NCBI RefSeq assembly: GCF_000981765.1
Contig: NZ_CP010975.1
Span: 2,232,001-2,296,000, forward strand
Origin: Kangiella geojedonensis
GTDB lineage: Bacteria; Pseudomonadota; Gammaproteobacteria; Enterobacterales; Kangiellaceae
Length of the DNA: 64,000 nt
Reading direction: 5' to 3'
Below the pieces are notes generated by a model that was given only the letters and a program-made list of their open reading frames with translations, made no database searches and was not told the origin of the DNA. Below, one piece after another: positions 43,229-53,894 of the stretch. The translations under genes and the position numbers were made by a program. Numbering within the stretch: position 1 is the first letter of the stretch; each line of letters begins with the position of its first letter.

Positions 43229-45462
43229 CAAACGCCTCCCACAATATTATGGAAAGGGCTCAAGCGAGGTCGCTTCAATATTTCTTGACCTTTAGCCAGA
43301 GCAGTATCCTGCAATGAGGGCGAACGGCGTAACCAGCCATCGATCTGGTACATATTAACTGGGCGCGGTGCGAATCCATCGCGGGGCAAAGTTTCAGGAC
43401 ATTGCCACTTGGGTTTAATTCGATCACCGACGGCACTCAAACGGCCTTTCACTTCTTTGCGCACATCTTCAGCCGAAACATAGTCAAAATTCTTTAGATT
43501 CAATAGGTTACCAAGGACTCGAAGCACTTTCCACGCAGGTTTCGCTTCGCCTGGCGCACTAACCGCCGCGGCGAAATCTTGCCATAAACCATTCACGTTA
43601 ACGTATGAGCCTGATGTTTCTAAAAAGCTTGCGACTGGTAATATAACGTCAGCATACTCAAACGCCTCATCATCAGCATGACAAGTCATTGAAACTACAA
43701 AGTCAGCCTGTTCCAAGCTCTCTCTTGCTTTGTCCGCAATCACTGACTCTTTTCCTGGCTCTGTTTTTAATAAAACGTAGCCTTTTTTGCCCTGCTCGAA
43801 TAAATCTTTTATGTGCTGACCATCTTGTTCCACATCAGCCCCAGCCGGCCCTCGATGTGGAATCGAGCCTGCAAGGTATGCGCCAACGCTATTGCCACCA
43901 TGTGGGAAGAAGCCATATGACGAGCCGGACAAGTTGGCGATCGCCTTGGCTAATAAACGAATATGGCCAGCGTAACTAAATTCTAAAGCGCTCGCGCCTA
44001 GGATGATGCTGGATTTCTCACCCTTTAAAAGCATTTCAGCGATGTTACGGTGTTCATCACGAATGGTGATGGGTTCCAGTAACGTCTCAAGCCCTTCAAG
44101 ATCCATCGCATCAGCCCACTGCTCTTTATCGCTGTCGCCTTGGTTTTGATACAAGTACTTGGTTATTCCCGCCAGTTGACCAAGCCACGTCTCAGCGTCG
44201 GTTATGATCTCATGATCAATATCAAAATTGTGATACAGCGGATATAAGCCGATGGAAGCGATATTGCCGTAACGAGTTGCTTTCCTTGCTCGTAACGAGG
44301 CCAGTGGCTGCTCTTTACGTAAGTTGGCGCCAATGAGCAAACAGGCATCTAAATTTTCCAAGTCCGACAAATCGACGCCTAACTCAGGGTGCAACGGCTC
44401 AAATTTCTGCCACGCAAAATCACTGACTCTTAAACGATGATCAATATTGTTCGAGCCCAATCCTCGCATAACTTTTTGCAATAAATACATTTCTTCCGTA
44501 GTCGAACTGGGGTGGGCGATAGCGGCAATCTGTTCAGAACCATCGGTTTGCACCATCATATTAAGCTTGCTTGCTGTTCGTTCTAGCGCCGTTTCCCAAT
44601 CAACTTCTTTCCATTCGCCATTATGCTTCAGCATTGGCTTTAGTAAGCGCTCGCTTTCTTCAAGCGCTTCATAGGAATAACGATCCCGATCAGCCAACCA
44701 CACCTCATTGACGGCCTCATTTTCTTTGGGAACGACGCGAATAACCCGATTGCGTAACGTGTGTACGTGCAAATTCGCGCCAATACAATCGTGGGGCGAT
44801 ACCGAGTCACGCTGCGCCATTTCCCATGCGCGGGCCTGGTAGCGCGACGGCTTCGCAGTTAAAGCGCCCACAGGACACAAATCAATAATATTACCGGAGA
44901 CTTCAGAATCCACTGACTGTTCGATAAAGGTACTGATTTCCATATGTTCGCCACGACCCACAGCACCAAGCTCTCGAATACCTGCAACTTCACGACCGAA
45001 ACGCACACACCGTGTGCAATGAATACAGCGGGTCATTTCGGTTTCGATCAATGGCCCTAAGTCTTCATCCAGCACCGCGCGTTTCTTTTCAGTAAACCTC
45101 GAAACATCATTACCATACTCAAGCGCCACATCTTGTAATTCGCACTCGCCTCCCTGATCGCAGATAGGGCAATCGAGAGGGTGGTTGATTAATAAAAACT
45201 CCATGACCGATTTTTGCGACTGCTGCGCAAAATCCGACTGAGTTTTCACCACCATACCGTCAGAAATCGGTGTTGCGCAGGCCGGTAACGGTTTTTTAAC
45301 GCCATCAACTTCAACCAAACACATCCGGCAATTGGCAGCGATGGATAATTTTTTGTGATAACAAAAACGAGGAATGGTGATGCCGTGCGCATCCGCCACT
45401 TCAATAATCATAGACCCTTGTTCGGCTTCTATTTTTTTACCATCAATTTCGATTGAAACCAT
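43228..45462 (-). CDS. nuoG: NADH-quinone oxidoreductase subunit G
   Basis: Large peripheral-arm subunit carrying several iron-sulfur clusters. 744 aa. N-terminal [2Fe-2S] ligands C34, C45, C48, C62; the HxxxCxxC motif ([14 protein letters not shown]) and a [10 protein letters not shown] cluster follow; a molybdopterin-oxidoreductase-like domain without cofactor makes up the rest. It is shorter than the E. coli protein (908). Confidence 0.96.
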   Translation of the reverse strand: MVSIEIDGKKIEAEQGSMIIEVADAHGITIPRFCYHKKLSIAANCRMCLVEVDGVKKPLPACATPISDGMVVKTQSDFAQQSQKSVMEFLLINHPLDCPICDQGGECELQDVALEYGNDVSRFTEKKRAVLDEDLGPLIETEMTRCIHCTRCVRFGREVAGIRELGAVGRGEHMEISTFIEQSVDSEVSGNIIDLCPVGALTAKPSRYQARAWEMAQRDSVSPHDCIGANLHVHTLRNRVIRVVPKENEAVNEVWLADRDRYSYEALEESERLLKPMLKHNGEWKEVDWETALERTASKLNMMVQTDGSEQIAAIAHPSSTTEEMYLLQKVMRGLGSNNIDHRLRVSDFAWQKFEPLHPELGVDLSDLENLDACLLIGANLRKEQPLASLRARKATRYGNIASIGLYPLYHNFDIDHEIITDAETWLGQLAGITKYLYQNQGDSDKEQWADAMDLEGLETLLEPITIRDEHRNIAEMLLKGEKSSIILGASALEFSYAGHIRLLAKAIANLSGSSYGFFPHGGNSVGAYLAGSIPHRGPAGADVEQDGQHIKDLFEQGKKGYVLLKTEPGKESVIADKARESLEQADFVVSMTCHADDEAFEYADVILPVASFLETSGSYVNVNGLWQDFAAAVSAPGEAKPAWKVLRVLGNLLNLKNFDYVSAEDVRKEVKGRLSAVGDRIKPKWQCPETLPRDGFAPRPVNMYQIDGWLRRSPSLQDTALAKGQEILKRPRLSPFHNIVGGV

Positions 45463-45497
45463 TGGCTGTTTACGTCCTCGTTATCGTTGTAGGCTAT

Positions 45498-46781
45498 TTA
45501 ACTCGCTTTTCGAGCTTTTTTGCCTGCTTGAGCTTGTTCAATCTTCGCCACAAACTCGTCTTTAAAATACTTTATAAAACTTTGTACTGGCATCGCAGCC
45601 GCATCGCCTAGCGCACAAATAGTACGCCCCATAATGTTGCCTGCGATTTCATCCAGCTTATCTAAATCAGTAATCTGACCTTCACCACGCGCTATACGAG
45701 CAATCATGCGCGACATCCAACCAGTGCCTTCACGGCACGGCGTACACTGACCACAAGATTCTTCATAATAAAAATGTGCAATACGTCCTAACACTTCAAC
45801 CATGTCAGTATCTTCATCCATGATGATGACAGCACCCGAGCCAAGCATGGAACCCGCCTTACCCAGCGCATCGTAATCCATGGTAATATCCATCATCACA
45901 TCAGCCGGCAACACTGGCGCGCTTGAGCCTCCAGGAATAACTGCTTTCAATTTTTTACCGTCCTTCATACCGCCCGCCATTTCGAGCAAATCTTTGAACG
46001 GCGTTCCCAGTCCTATTTCATAATTACCCGGTTTATTAACGTGACCGGAAACAGAGAAAATTTTAGTGCCTCCATTGTTTTCCTTACCCAAATCTAAGAA
46101 CCACTGGCCGCCTTTTTCTAAAATAATAGGAACGGATGCGTAGCTCTCGGTGTTGTTCACGTTGGTTGGTCGGCCGAATAAACCGTAATTTGCAGGGAAT
46201 GGCGGCTTGAAACGGGGCTGCCCTTTTTTACCTTCTAACGATTCCAAAAGGGCTGTTTCCTCGCCACAAATGTAAGCACCGGCCCCAATATGGCTATGCA
46301 AATCAAAGTCCACCCCTGACTGCAAAATATTTTTCCCTAATAAGCCTGCGTCATAAGCCTCTTGCAGCGCTTCTTCAAAGCGCTCAATCGGTTCGTAAAA
46401 CTCACCACGCATGTAGTTATAACCGACCGTAGCACCCGTAACATAACCAGCAATAGCCATGCCTTCAATGAGTTGATGTGGGTTATAACGCAGGATGTCG
46501 CGATCTTTAAAAGTCCCTGGCTCGCCTTCATCAGAGTTACAAACAACGTACTTTTGACCGGGCGCATGCTTAGGCATAAAGCTCCACTTTAGCCCCGTAG
46601 GGAATCCCGCACCACCACGGCCGCGAAGCGCGGAAAGTTTGAGTTCTTCAATAATCTCTTCTGGCGGCGTTTGCTCAGCTAAAATTTTACGCCACATAGC
46701 ATAGCCACCTGCCGACTTATAAGTCGCCAGTGTCCAAGGTTTGTCTAGCTCTAATGTTCTAAAGCAAACTTCATTTGCCAT
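45498..46781 (-). CDS. nuoF: NADH-quinone oxidoreductase subunit F
   Basis: Holds the NADH site, FMN and cluster N3. 427 aa. FMN/NADH motif [10 protein letters not shown] at residues 54-63; [16 protein letters not shown] near residue 350 binds N3. The C-terminal tail is rich in Ala and Lys. Confidence 0.98.
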   Translation of the reverse strand: MANEVCFRTLELDKPWTLATYKSAGGYAMWRKILAEQTPPEEIIEELKLSALRGRGGAGFPTGLKWSFMPKHAPGQKYVVCNSDEGEPGTFKDRDILRYNPHQLIEGMAIAGYVTGATVGYNYMRGEFYEPIERFEEALQEAYDAGLLGKNILQSGVDFDLHSHIGAGAYICGEETALLESLEGKKGQPRFKPPFPANYGLFGRPTNVNNTESYASVPIILEKGGQWFLDLGKENNGGTKIFSVSGHVNKPGNYEIGLGTPFKDLLEMAGGMKDGKKLKAVIPGGSSAPVLPADVMMDITMDYDALGKAGSMLGSGAVIIMDEDTDMVEVLGRIAHFYYEESCGQCTPCREGTGWMSRMIARIARGEGQITDLDKLDEIAGNIMGRTICALGDAAAMPVQSFIKYFKDEFVAKIEQAQAGKKARKAS

Positions 46782-46814
46782 GCTTACTTCAGCTCCGCAC
46801 TCTTAATCATGAAC

Positions 46815-47318
46815 TCACTTTAACTCACGAATAAGGTTTGCCACCTTATCGATATCCAAATTTTCATGGTACTGTTTGTCCACCTCTAACATCGGCGCGC
46901 CACCACAAGCTGCCATACACTCTACTTCTTTCAAGGTGAAGGTGCCATCTTCCGTGGTTTCTCCCGGGCTGATACCGAGCTCATCTTTAAACCATTTTTT
47001 TATGTCGCCACTGCCAGCCAACATGCATGACACATTGGTGCATAAAGAAATAACATACTTACCCGCCTTTTTTAAACGGAACATCGAATAAAAACTGGCA
47101 ACTTCGTACGCTGCAATTTTAGGGCAACTCAAATAATCAGCGACGGCATCCATTAATTCTTGTGTAAGGTAACCATGTTCTTCTTGCACGATACTCATAA
47201 TCGGAATAATAGCCGCACGCTTTCTCTCTACTGGATACTTGCTGACCCATTTTTCCACTTTCTCTAGGCCATCAGCACTGAGTATGCCTTCTAATGTTGT
47301 TGTGTTTGCATCAGTCAT
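46815..47318 (-). CDS. nuoE: NADH-quinone oxidoreductase subunit E
   Basis: Thioredoxin-fold subunit with the [2Fe-2S] cluster N1a. 167 aa. Ligands C93, C98, C134 and C138 (CTNVSC and CMAAC). 33 bases before nuoF. Confidence 0.98.
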   Translation of the reverse strand: MTDANTTTLEGILSADGLEKVEKWVSKYPVERKRAAIIPIMSIVQEEHGYLTQELMDAVADYLSCPKIAAYEVASFYSMFRLKKAGKYVISLCTNVSCMLAGSGDIKKWFKDELGISPGETTEDGTFTLKEVECMAACGGAPMLEVDKQYHENLDIDKVANLIRELK

Positions 47319-47328
47319 GAGTCATAGC

Positions 47329-48582
47329 CTAACGATCAATTTCGCCAAACACGATATCTTGTGTACCAATGATGGCAACCACATCGGCCAACATGTGGCC
47401 TTTCACCATTTCGTTCATCGCCGATAAATGTGCAAAACCTGCTGCCCGAATTTTGACGCGGTAGGGCTTATTCGCGCCATCCGATACCATGTAAACGCCG
47501 AACTCCCCTTTAGGGTGCTCTACCGCAGCATAAGCTTGCCCTTCAGGAACACAGTAGCCCTCTGTGAAAAGTTTAAAATGATGGATCAGCGCCTCCATAT
47601 CTTCTTTCATGGCTTCACGATTGGGTGGCGTCACTTTATGGTTGTCCAGCATTACCGGGCCTGGGTTATCTTGTAACCATTGAATACACTGACGAATGAT
47701 GTTGTTCGACTGACGCATTTCTTCCATACGCACTAAATAGCGGTCGTAACAGTCACCCGTTTTACCCACAGGAATGTCAAACTCCAACTCGTCATAAACT
47801 TCGTAAGGCTGTTTTTTTCGTAGGTCCCACTCGACACCAGACCCTCGTAGCATTGGGCCAGAAAAGCCAAGCTGTAATGCCCGCTCTGACTGCACAATAC
47901 CAACGCCAACGGTACGCTGTTTCCAGATGCGGTTTTCAGTGAGCAAGCTTTCGTAATCATCAATGCAACTGGGGAATTTTTCAGTGAAGTCTTGTAGATA
48001 ATCAAGCAATGAACCTTGGCGATTAGCGTTCAGCTCCTCTGCTTTCCTCTTATCGGTAAACGGCGACTCTTTATACTGTGGCATACTCTCTGGGAGGTCA
48101 CGGTAAACGCCGCCAGGGCGAAAATAAGTCGCATGCATTCGTGCGCCACTGACCGCTTCATACGCATCCATTAAGGTTTCACGCTCACGAAACGTGTATA
48201 AAAAAACGGTCATGGCACCAATGTCTAAGCCATGTGCCCCGAGCCACATTAAGTGATTTAAAATTCGTGTGATTTCTGCGAACATCACGCGGATATACTG
48301 TGCTCGTTTAGGCGGCGTAATACCCATCAACTTTTCTATTGCCATGACATAAGCATGTTCATTGGACATCATTGACACATAATCAAGACGATCCATGTAG
48401 CCGATACTTTGGTTGTAAGGTTTACTCTCCGCTAACTTTTCAGTCGCCCGATGCAATAAACCAACATGCGGATCAGCTCGCACAACAGTCTCACCATCCA
48501 TCTCAAGGATAAGGCGTAATACACCATGTGCAGCTGGATGTTGTGGGCCAAAGTTTACCGTATAGTTACGAATCTCAGCCAT
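47329..48582 (-). CDS. nuoD: NADH-quinone oxidoreductase subunit D
   Basis: Quinone-site subunit of the peripheral arm, related to NiFe hydrogenase large subunits. 417 aa from the ATG at 48582 ([20 protein letters not shown]), the normal N-terminus; an earlier in-frame start adds ten residues inside nuoC and is rejected. Overlaps nuoC by 8 bases. nuoC and nuoD are separate here, not fused as in E. coli. Confidence 0.97.
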   Translation of the reverse strand: MAEIRNYTVNFGPQHPAAHGVLRLILEMDGETVVRADPHVGLLHRATEKLAESKPYNQSIGYMDRLDYVSMMSNEHAYVMAIEKLMGITPPKRAQYIRVMFAEITRILNHLMWLGAHGLDIGAMTVFLYTFRERETLMDAYEAVSGARMHATYFRPGGVYRDLPESMPQYKESPFTDKRKAEELNANRQGSLLDYLQDFTEKFPSCIDDYESLLTENRIWKQRTVGVGIVQSERALQLGFSGPMLRGSGVEWDLRKKQPYEVYDELEFDIPVGKTGDCYDRYLVRMEEMRQSNNIIRQCIQWLQDNPGPVMLDNHKVTPPNREAMKEDMEALIHHFKLFTEGYCVPEGQAYAAVEHPKGEFGVYMVSDGANKPYRVKIRAAGFAHLSAMNEMVKGHMLADVVAIIGTQDIVFGEIDR

Positions 48583-49267
48583 CACGACCTCCCTGCTCAG
48601 GAGCAGCCACATAAACCGTGTCGTCTTTTTTCTTGCGAATCACCCTGGGTACCAAAACTCTTGGTTCAATGGAGACAGGCTCATAAACACAACGGTTTTG
48701 TTTCGCATCAAAACGTAACTCAACATTTCCAATCAGAGGGAAGTCTTTACGAAAAGGATGTCCCACAAAACCATAGTCCGTTAAAATTCTGCGCAAATCT
48801 GGATGACCAGAAAACAATACACCAAACAAGTCAAACGCTTCGCGTTCATACCAATTAGCGCTAGCCCATACATCAATTACCGAAGGGATTGTCGGACGAT
48901 TATCTTTAATAAAGCATGTCACTCGCAGGCGACGGTTATGGGCAATGGAAAGCAAATGATAAACCACGGCAAAGCGCTCCCTCTGCCAAGTTTTCTTAAC
49001 CGGCTGATGCTCCTCTCGACCGCGGCTGAATCCAGCCCCTGTTGCTTCAGTAGTCGCCCACTCGTCTTGACCGTAGGTCAAGTAATCAACAACGGTTAAG
49101 TCCATCAGTTGTTCGAATGCGAGATCATCGTGCTCACGTAAAGTGGCGCACACTTCCAGTAAATCGCCCTTACCAACTTCAATAGTGACTTCACCCAGCG
49201 CTTCTTCGCAAGCAACTAGCGAATCTCCAAATACCTCACCCAGTTGCTTCACTAAAGCTTCAGGCAC
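48575..49267 (-). CDS. nuoC: NADH-quinone oxidoreductase subunit C
   Basis: 30-kDa peripheral-arm subunit. 230 aa, GTG start at 49267. The family signature [30 protein letters not shown] is present. Overlaps nuoB and nuoD by 8 bases each, so tightly coupled. Confidence 0.97.
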   Translation of the reverse strand: MPEALVKQLGEVFGDSLVACEEALGEVTIEVGKGDLLEVCATLREHDDLAFEQLMDLTVVDYLTYGQDEWATTEATGAGFSRGREEHQPVKKTWQRERFAVVYHLLSIAHNRRLRVTCFIKDNRPTIPSVIDVWASANWYEREAFDLFGVLFSGHPDLRRILTDYGFVGHPFRKDFPLIGNVELRFDAKQNRCVYEPVSIEPRVLVPRVIRKKKDDTVYVAAPEQGGRDG

Positions 49268-49820
49268 TCGTCACCTCGCTTGCGTTTGATGATTTATCAG
49301 CGGTGTCTTTAATGTGTTGCTCATTCTTATTTCGGCGAGAGTTACGCGCTATAACCGTCTGCCGCTTAATTTTATTCTGCAGCTGGATAATTCCATAGAG
49401 CAAAGCTTCTGCTGTCGGAGGGCAACCAGGCACATAAATATCGACGGGGATTATTCGGTCGCAACCACGAACCACTGAGTAGGAATAATGGTAATATCCT
49501 CCACCATTAGCGCAAGAGCCCATTGAAATGACCCATTTAGGTTCTGGCATTTGGTCGTAAACACGACGTAACGCCGGTGCCATTTTGTTGGTTAAGGTTC
49601 CAGCAACGATCATAACATCGGATTGTCGAGGGCTTGGCCTAAAAATGACACCAAAGCGATCCATGTCATAGCGAGCCGCGCCAGCATGCATCATTTCGAT
49701 AGCACAACAGGCAAGCCCAAAAGTGACCGGCCACATTGAGCCCGTTCGCGCCCAGTCCAACAAATCTTGGATGCTGGTAGTTACAAATCCGTCGCTATTT
49801 AATTGTTCCTCTAAACCCAC
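49260..49820 (-). CDS. nuoB: NADH-quinone oxidoreductase subunit B
   Basis: Carries cluster N2, the electron donor to quinone. 186 aa, GTG start at 49820 after GGAG. N2 ligands by spacing are C38, C39, C103 and C133. The C-terminal 25 residues are a Ser/Lys-rich extension not needed for the fold. Confidence 0.97.
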   Translation of the reverse strand: MGLEEQLNSDGFVTTSIQDLLDWARTGSMWPVTFGLACCAIEMMHAGAARYDMDRFGVIFRPSPRQSDVMIVAGTLTNKMAPALRRVYDQMPEPKWVISMGSCANGGGYYHYSYSVVRGCDRIIPVDIYVPGCPPTAEALLYGIIQLQNKIKRQTVIARNSRRNKNEQHIKDTADKSSNASEVTSA

Positions 49821-49823
49821 ACG

Positions 49824-50180
49824 TTACTCCCACTCTAAAGCGCCTTTTTTCCACTCGTAGGCAAAACCGATGAGTAATAACAGTAAGAACACGCCCATTG
49901 AAATTAAGCCGAACCAACCGATGTCATCAAGCACTACTGCCCATGGAAATAAAAAAGCGATTTCGAGATCAAATATGATGAAGAGAATAGCAACCAGATA
50001 GAACCTTACATCAAACTTCATTCGAGAGTCTTCAAAGGCATCAAAACCGCACTCAAAAGGCTTGCCCTTAGCTTCGCTGGGCTTAGTCGGGCTTGCAAAG
50101 TAGCCAACCAACAGTAAGCCTCCTCCAAATAGTAACCCTATTAGGATGAAAACTAGAATGGGTGCGTATTGTTCTATCAT
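49824..50180 (-). CDS. nuoA: NADH-quinone oxidoreductase subunit A
   Basis: Three-helix membrane subunit at the junction with the peripheral arm. 118 aa. Conserved [39 protein letters not shown] is present (Cys in the quinone-channel loop). First gene of nuoA-N; promoter expected in 50181-50490. Confidence 0.98.
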   Translation of the reverse strand: MIEQYAPILVFILIGLLFGGGLLLVGYFASPTKPSEAKGKPFECGFDAFEDSRMKFDVRFYLVAILFIIFDLEIAFLFPWAVVLDDIGWFGLISMGVFLLLLLIGFAYEWKKGALEWE

Positions 50181-50490
50181 AGGTCTAAGTTGTTTGCCTC
50201 AAGGTTATTTATCGTCAGTGCAAAAATGCGGCCAACAAGATAAATAGCCCTAACTTGTTATTTATCAATAAGATTTAGGCATTTACATCGAATACCTTAC
50301 CAGTAGATTTTTAGTTTGGCTAGTGGTGTTTAACATCCACCAAGAGCACCTTGGAAAGTTTCCATATCTTCATGAGCTTTGAACCTCTTTCAAACCCAAT
50401 AAATGTTTATTTTTGTGATCCACCTCACTTTTTATTGCAAATTTAGATAGATTCATTAATATGGTCAATGGAGGCAGTGAGACATAATCT
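50181..50490. promoter_or_regulatory. Divergent promoter region of nuoA and the HD-GYP gene
   Basis: 310 bases with no gene. AT-rich. Contains TTATTTATC at 50205-50213, its inverse GATAAATA at 50239-50246, and TTATTTATC again at 50258-50266, so three copies of one 8-mer in alternating orientation between the two start codons. The HD-GYP gene start has a GGAGG 16 bases upstream, farther than usual. No -10/-35 pair is assigned with confidence. Confidence 0.5.
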
Positions 50491-51804
50491 ATGTTCAGCT
50501 CTTTATTAAAGTTTTTAGGATTTCAACCCAAACCAGAAGCAAGGAAAACAGCTTCTCGACCTTCTGTTACCTCACATAAACTTGAAAAGAAAAAAATACC
50601 TGCTAGCAAGCTTACCAAAGGCATGACGGTCATTGAACTTGATCGACCTTGGACCGACGTTCCAGTTATGTTTCAAGAAGTCACCATTGAATCCGAAGAA
50701 GAAATTAAACTACTGCAAAAATATTGTCAGCACGTTTTTATCGACCATCACTCTTATAAAACCATCTACGCGCAACAATTACTCGATAAGAAACGGCGCC
50801 CAATTTATCAAAAGCCAAACTTAACACCACGCCAGGCCAGCGTCAGACTTCGTGAGGAAATGCCTCGAGCACAAAAAGCTTACGATAAGTCCCATCGTCA
50901 TATTAATACCTTGATGCGTGATGTTCAGCGTGATAGTAAAGTTGATATTGAAGGCTCGAAAGAACTCGTGTCCAGCTGTGTAGACAGCATTCTCAGTGAC
51001 GAGACCGCAATGTTTTGGCTGTCAAAGATTAAAAATAAAGATGAATACACTGCTGAGCATTGCGTACGAGTTGGCATTTTATCCATTGCTTTTGGTAAAT
51101 ATCTTCAGCTGCCTAGAGAAGAGCTTGAGCTCTTAGGATTATGCGGCATGCTACATGATGTTGGCAAAATGAAAGTGCCACAACATATCCTTAATAAAGA
51201 AGGCCCACTGACTGAGGATGAATACAAAATTGTTAAAGAACACACCGTTTTGGGCTATGTTTTCTTGCGCAATCATGGCGGTATTGATGAACAGGTTTGT
51301 ACCGCCGCTTACAATCATCATGAACGCATGAATGGGCGTGGCTACCCTCGAAAAGTTTCGGCTGAACTGCTATCCACTTACGATCGTATCATCGCCATTG
51401 TTGACAGTTATGATGCCATGATTAGCGACCGTTGCTACCGCAAAGGGATGTCACCCTCTAGAGCCTTGTCTCAACTGTATAAAGGCCAAGGGGAGCTTTA
51501 TGACGAGCAACTGGTTAAGCAGTTTATTCAAATGGTTGGCATATACCCCGTTGGTAGCTTAGTTGAGCTTAGCAGCGGTCAAGTAGCGTTAGTGCTCTCC
51601 GTCAATGAAAATAGCAAGCTAGAGCCTGTTGTTGAAATCGTCACGGATAGCAATAAAAAACGTATAAAACCCCAAGCTATCGATCTGACCAAGAAGCCTA
51701 AAGACCAAAATGGCCAGCCTCTGCGTATTAGCAATACCTTAGCGGACAATGAGGTTGAGTTTGACCTTGAGTCCTTTATTCAAGCCATTAAAGGTGCTGC
51801 TTAG
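50491..51804 (+). CDS. HD-GYP domain cyclic-di-GMP phosphodiesterase
   Basis: Predicted enzyme that hydrolyses cyclic di-GMP. 437 aa: DUF3391 N-terminal domain (about 33-150) and HD-GYP domain (about 175-350). Metal and catalytic residues are intact: H190, H222-D223, H251, H276-H277, with HHERMNGRGYP at 276-286. No membrane segment or receiver domain, so the input signal is unknown. ATG 50491: an in-frame stop lies two codons upstream, so it cannot start earlier. Confidence 0.92.
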   Translation: MFSSLLKFLGFQPKPEARKTASRPSVTSHKLEKKKIPASKLTKGMTVIELDRPWTDVPVMFQEVTIESEEEIKLLQKYCQHVFIDHHSYKTIYAQQLLDKKRRPIYQKPNLTPRQASVRLREEMPRAQKAYDKSHRHINTLMRDVQRDSKVDIEGSKELVSSCVDSILSDETAMFWLSKIKNKDEYTAEHCVRVGILSIAFGKYLQLPREELELLGLCGMLHDVGKMKVPQHILNKEGPLTEDEYKIVKEHTVLGYVFLRNHGGIDEQVCTAAYNHHERMNGRGYPRKVSAELLSTYDRIIAIVDSYDAMISDRCYRKGMSPSRALSQLYKGQGELYDEQLVKQFIQMVGIYPVGSLVELSSGQVALVLSVNENSKLEPVVEIVTDSNKKRIKPQAIDLTKKPKDQNGQPLRISNTLADNEVEFDLESFIQAIKGAA

Positions 51805-51883
51805 GGCTTAAGTTTGAGTTCTATTTGTAATCATCAGTTGATTCACCTACAGTAAGCACAATTCCAACTGTTCTTGTTATTTC

Positions 51884-52879
51884 ATGTCAGAGCACTCCGT
51901 TCAACAGATCTCCTTCCCGGTTCCCGCATGGGCGAAAAACACCCATGTGCAATCTTTATTAGCCACAGTCAAGTTTCGACGCAAGAGCCTCAAAAAACGC
52001 GCTAAAATCCTCATTGAGCAGAGTCATGAAAACATTATTGTGTGCGACGATGGCGTTAGGCTACAGAGCTTCGTTGCGCTTAATACAAATTCTGACAATG
52101 CGCCGCTGGCAATTCTTATCCATGGTTGGGAAGGAAGTCATGAATCGCTTTACCAACTTTCAACCGCGCAAACCTTATACCAGTTAGGCTTCAATGTTGT
52201 GCGGCTGAACCTGCGTGACCATGGCACCAGTCATCATCTCAATCCCGATTTATTTCATTCCAATCGAATCGATGAAGTGGTTCAAGCGGTTTTCAAGCTG
52301 CAACAGCAATTGTCACCGAGCAAGACGTTACTCTGTGGCTTCTCACTTGGGGGGAATTTTGCACTAAGAGTTGCTAACAGAGCTACAGCCGCCAATATCC
52401 GCCTTAACAAAACTATCGCTATTTGCCCTGCACTCGACCCAGCCGATATATTGATTAAGCTAGAAACCAGTCTATCGCTTTACATCAAATACTTTATGCT
52501 TAAGTGGAAGCGCTCAATCCGCAAAAAACAAGAGCTCTTTCCTGACCTGTATAACTTGGATGAAGACCTGAAAACAGATTCAATGCGAGAACTCACTGAA
52601 ACACTAGTGAAGTACTATGGTGATTATGAAACCATTAATGATTATTTTGACGGCTACAATATTTGTGGTGATCGTTTAAGCGATATTGAGACTCCAACTA
52701 CGATTTTAATGAGTAAAGATGATCCGATAATTGAGTATAAAGACATTTACTCACTACCCGATACCAAGTATTTCACCAAATATCTAACACAATATGGCGG
52801 TCATTGCGGTTATATTAAAGATCGGAAGCTCAGAAGTTGGCTGGATGACTTCATCAGCGATGAAGCCAACAACTTATAA
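51884..52879 (+). CDS. YheT-family alpha/beta hydrolase
   Basis: 331 aa, related to E. coli YheT and the ABHD1/3-type lipases; substrate unknown. LIHGWEGSHES oxyanion region at about 78-88, nucleophile S154 in CGFSLGGNF, acid in MSKDDPII, and His in YGGHCGYI near residue 305. ATG 51884 has a weak ribosome site. It ends before a hairpin at 52894. Confidence 0.85.
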   Translation: MSEHSVQQISFPVPAWAKNTHVQSLLATVKFRRKSLKKRAKILIEQSHENIIVCDDGVRLQSFVALNTNSDNAPLAILIHGWEGSHESLYQLSTAQTLYQLGFNVVRLNLRDHGTSHHLNPDLFHSNRIDEVVQAVFKLQQQLSPSKTLLCGFSLGGNFALRVANRATAANIRLNKTIAICPALDPADILIKLETSLSLYIKYFMLKWKRSIRKKQELFPDLYNLDEDLKTDSMRELTETLVKYYGDYETINDYFDGYNICGDRLSDIETPTTILMSKDDPIIEYKDIYSLPDTKYFTKYLTQYGGHCGYIKDRKLRSWLDDFISDEANNL

Positions 52880-52890
52880 ACACACCACAC

Positions 52891-52913
52891 AAAAAACCGC
52901 CCGCAGGCGGTTT
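52891..52913 (-). terminator. Terminator of the Gly/Glu-linker gene
   Basis: AAACCGCC / GGCGGTTT stem with CGCA loop (52894-52913), then six T in the minus direction. It may also slow plus-strand transcription after the YheT gene. Confidence 0.85.
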
Positions 52914-52947
52914 CAACCACAATGTTTGACTTCGTTCTTGCTTGCGC

Positions 52948-53799
52948 TTAATTTAAAGCACTCAACTCAATTCGAGCCGCAGCGCCATATAAATGTGAAG
53001 CATCTCCCTCAACATTACCTTGAGGATTGACGGTAGGCCATAACGTTCTCAGCTCTAACAATAACGCTTTGGTGGTCGCGATATCAGAAGCAGCCTGCTT
53101 CTTTTGCTCATCGCTTAGACGCTCCAATCGTTCAATCGCAATTTCAGTAAAACCGTAGGCATCTTGGTATTCATGAACATTCACAATTTCGCCTTTTTTA
53201 ACACCAATTGCATATTCATCAGCAGCTGTGCGAATCATTTGGCTAATACTCAACAAGGTTTCTTTAGCAGTCATCGCTGACATGCCTTCGCTGTTGGTTA
53301 TGGCTTTGAGTAATTCTTCGTAAGCACCTTCAACCGCTTCATCGCCCTGCTCTTTATTAACGGCATTGGCTAAAGCTGACAATTCATCTGCAAACCCGTC
53401 AACTCCACGCGCTTTAAAGACGGATGGCAACCCTGTATAAAGCTCATCTTCAGGGTGCTTCATGTGGGTCTTAGCCATCGCAAGATGACCTTCACGGTAT
53501 AACTTCACCCCGACCCACAAATGCCCACGGATTAAGCCTAGATGCGCCAAATATGCCGCGTTATCGGTACTTAAGTCAGCTGAGGCACTACCCTCACCCT
53601 CGCCTTCTCCACCTTCGCCCTCGCCTTCACCAACAGCAGCAAAACTCACTGCTACCGTTGAGGCAGGCGCAACAAAAGCATTGTCGTCAGCTTGTACTGC
53701 AGTACCAGTTGTCGCCGTAGTGACTAATAGCGCAGAGCCAACGCTGGTCCAAACTTTACGTTTTTCAAAACGTTTTTTAGACATACTCTTTTTATGCAT
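52948..53799 (-). CDS. Exported protein with Gly/Glu repeat linker, Fur-controlled, unknown function
   Basis: Not a family I can name. 283 aa. Residues 1-36 look like a long signal peptide (basic start, hydrophobic core, cleavage near VQA). Residues 57-70 are a Gly/Glu repeat. The following helix-rich domain begins AAYLAHLGLIRGHLW with H86, H93, H105, H112 and H115 spaced within 30 residues, and TGLPSVFKARGVDG. The clustered His plus acidic residues could bind metal. It is divergent from a PiuC-type iron dioxygenase across a strong Fur box, so it is probably made under iron limitation. ATG 53799 follows AAAGG. Confidence 0.75.
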   Translation of the reverse strand: MHKKSMSKKRFEKRKVWTSVGSALLVTTATTGTAVQADDNAFVAPASTVAVSFAAVGEGEGEGGEGEGEGSASADLSTDNAAYLAHLGLIRGHLWVGVKLYREGHLAMAKTHMKHPEDELYTGLPSVFKARGVDGFADELSALANAVNKEQGDEAVEGAYEELLKAITNSEGMSAMTAKETLLSISQMIRTAADEYAIGVKKGEIVNVHEYQDAYGFTEIAIERLERLSDEQKKQAASDIATTKALLLELRTLWPTVNPQGNVEGDASHLYGAAARIELSALN

Positions 53800-53848
53800 A
53801 GTATTACCTTTCTTACAACGAAATTGATATACTGGCTATGATTTCACA

Positions 53849-53867
53849 AATGCGAATAATTCTCAAT
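53849..53867. promoter_or_regulatory. Fur box between the Gly/Glu-linker gene and the dioxygenase gene
   Basis: TGCGAAT-A-ATTCTCA (53851-53865) is a 7-1-7 inverted repeat with one mismatch to TGAGAATnATTCTCA, an accepted Fur site form. It lies 28 bases upstream of the plus-strand start (53895) and about 50 upstream of the minus-strand start (53799), where it could block both promoters. Confidence 0.8.
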
Positions 53868-53894
53868 ATTAAACTCAGCAAAAGTTAAACACGC

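Noticed and set aside
48583-48612. Longer nuoD start ten codons upstream
   Set aside because: The extra residues overlap nuoC coding sequence and precede the normal NuoD N-terminus [11 protein letters not shown].
50181-50490. tRNA-Leu or secG upstream of nuoA, as in some gammaproteobacteria
   Set aside because: No cloverleaf or SecG-like frame is present in this stretch.
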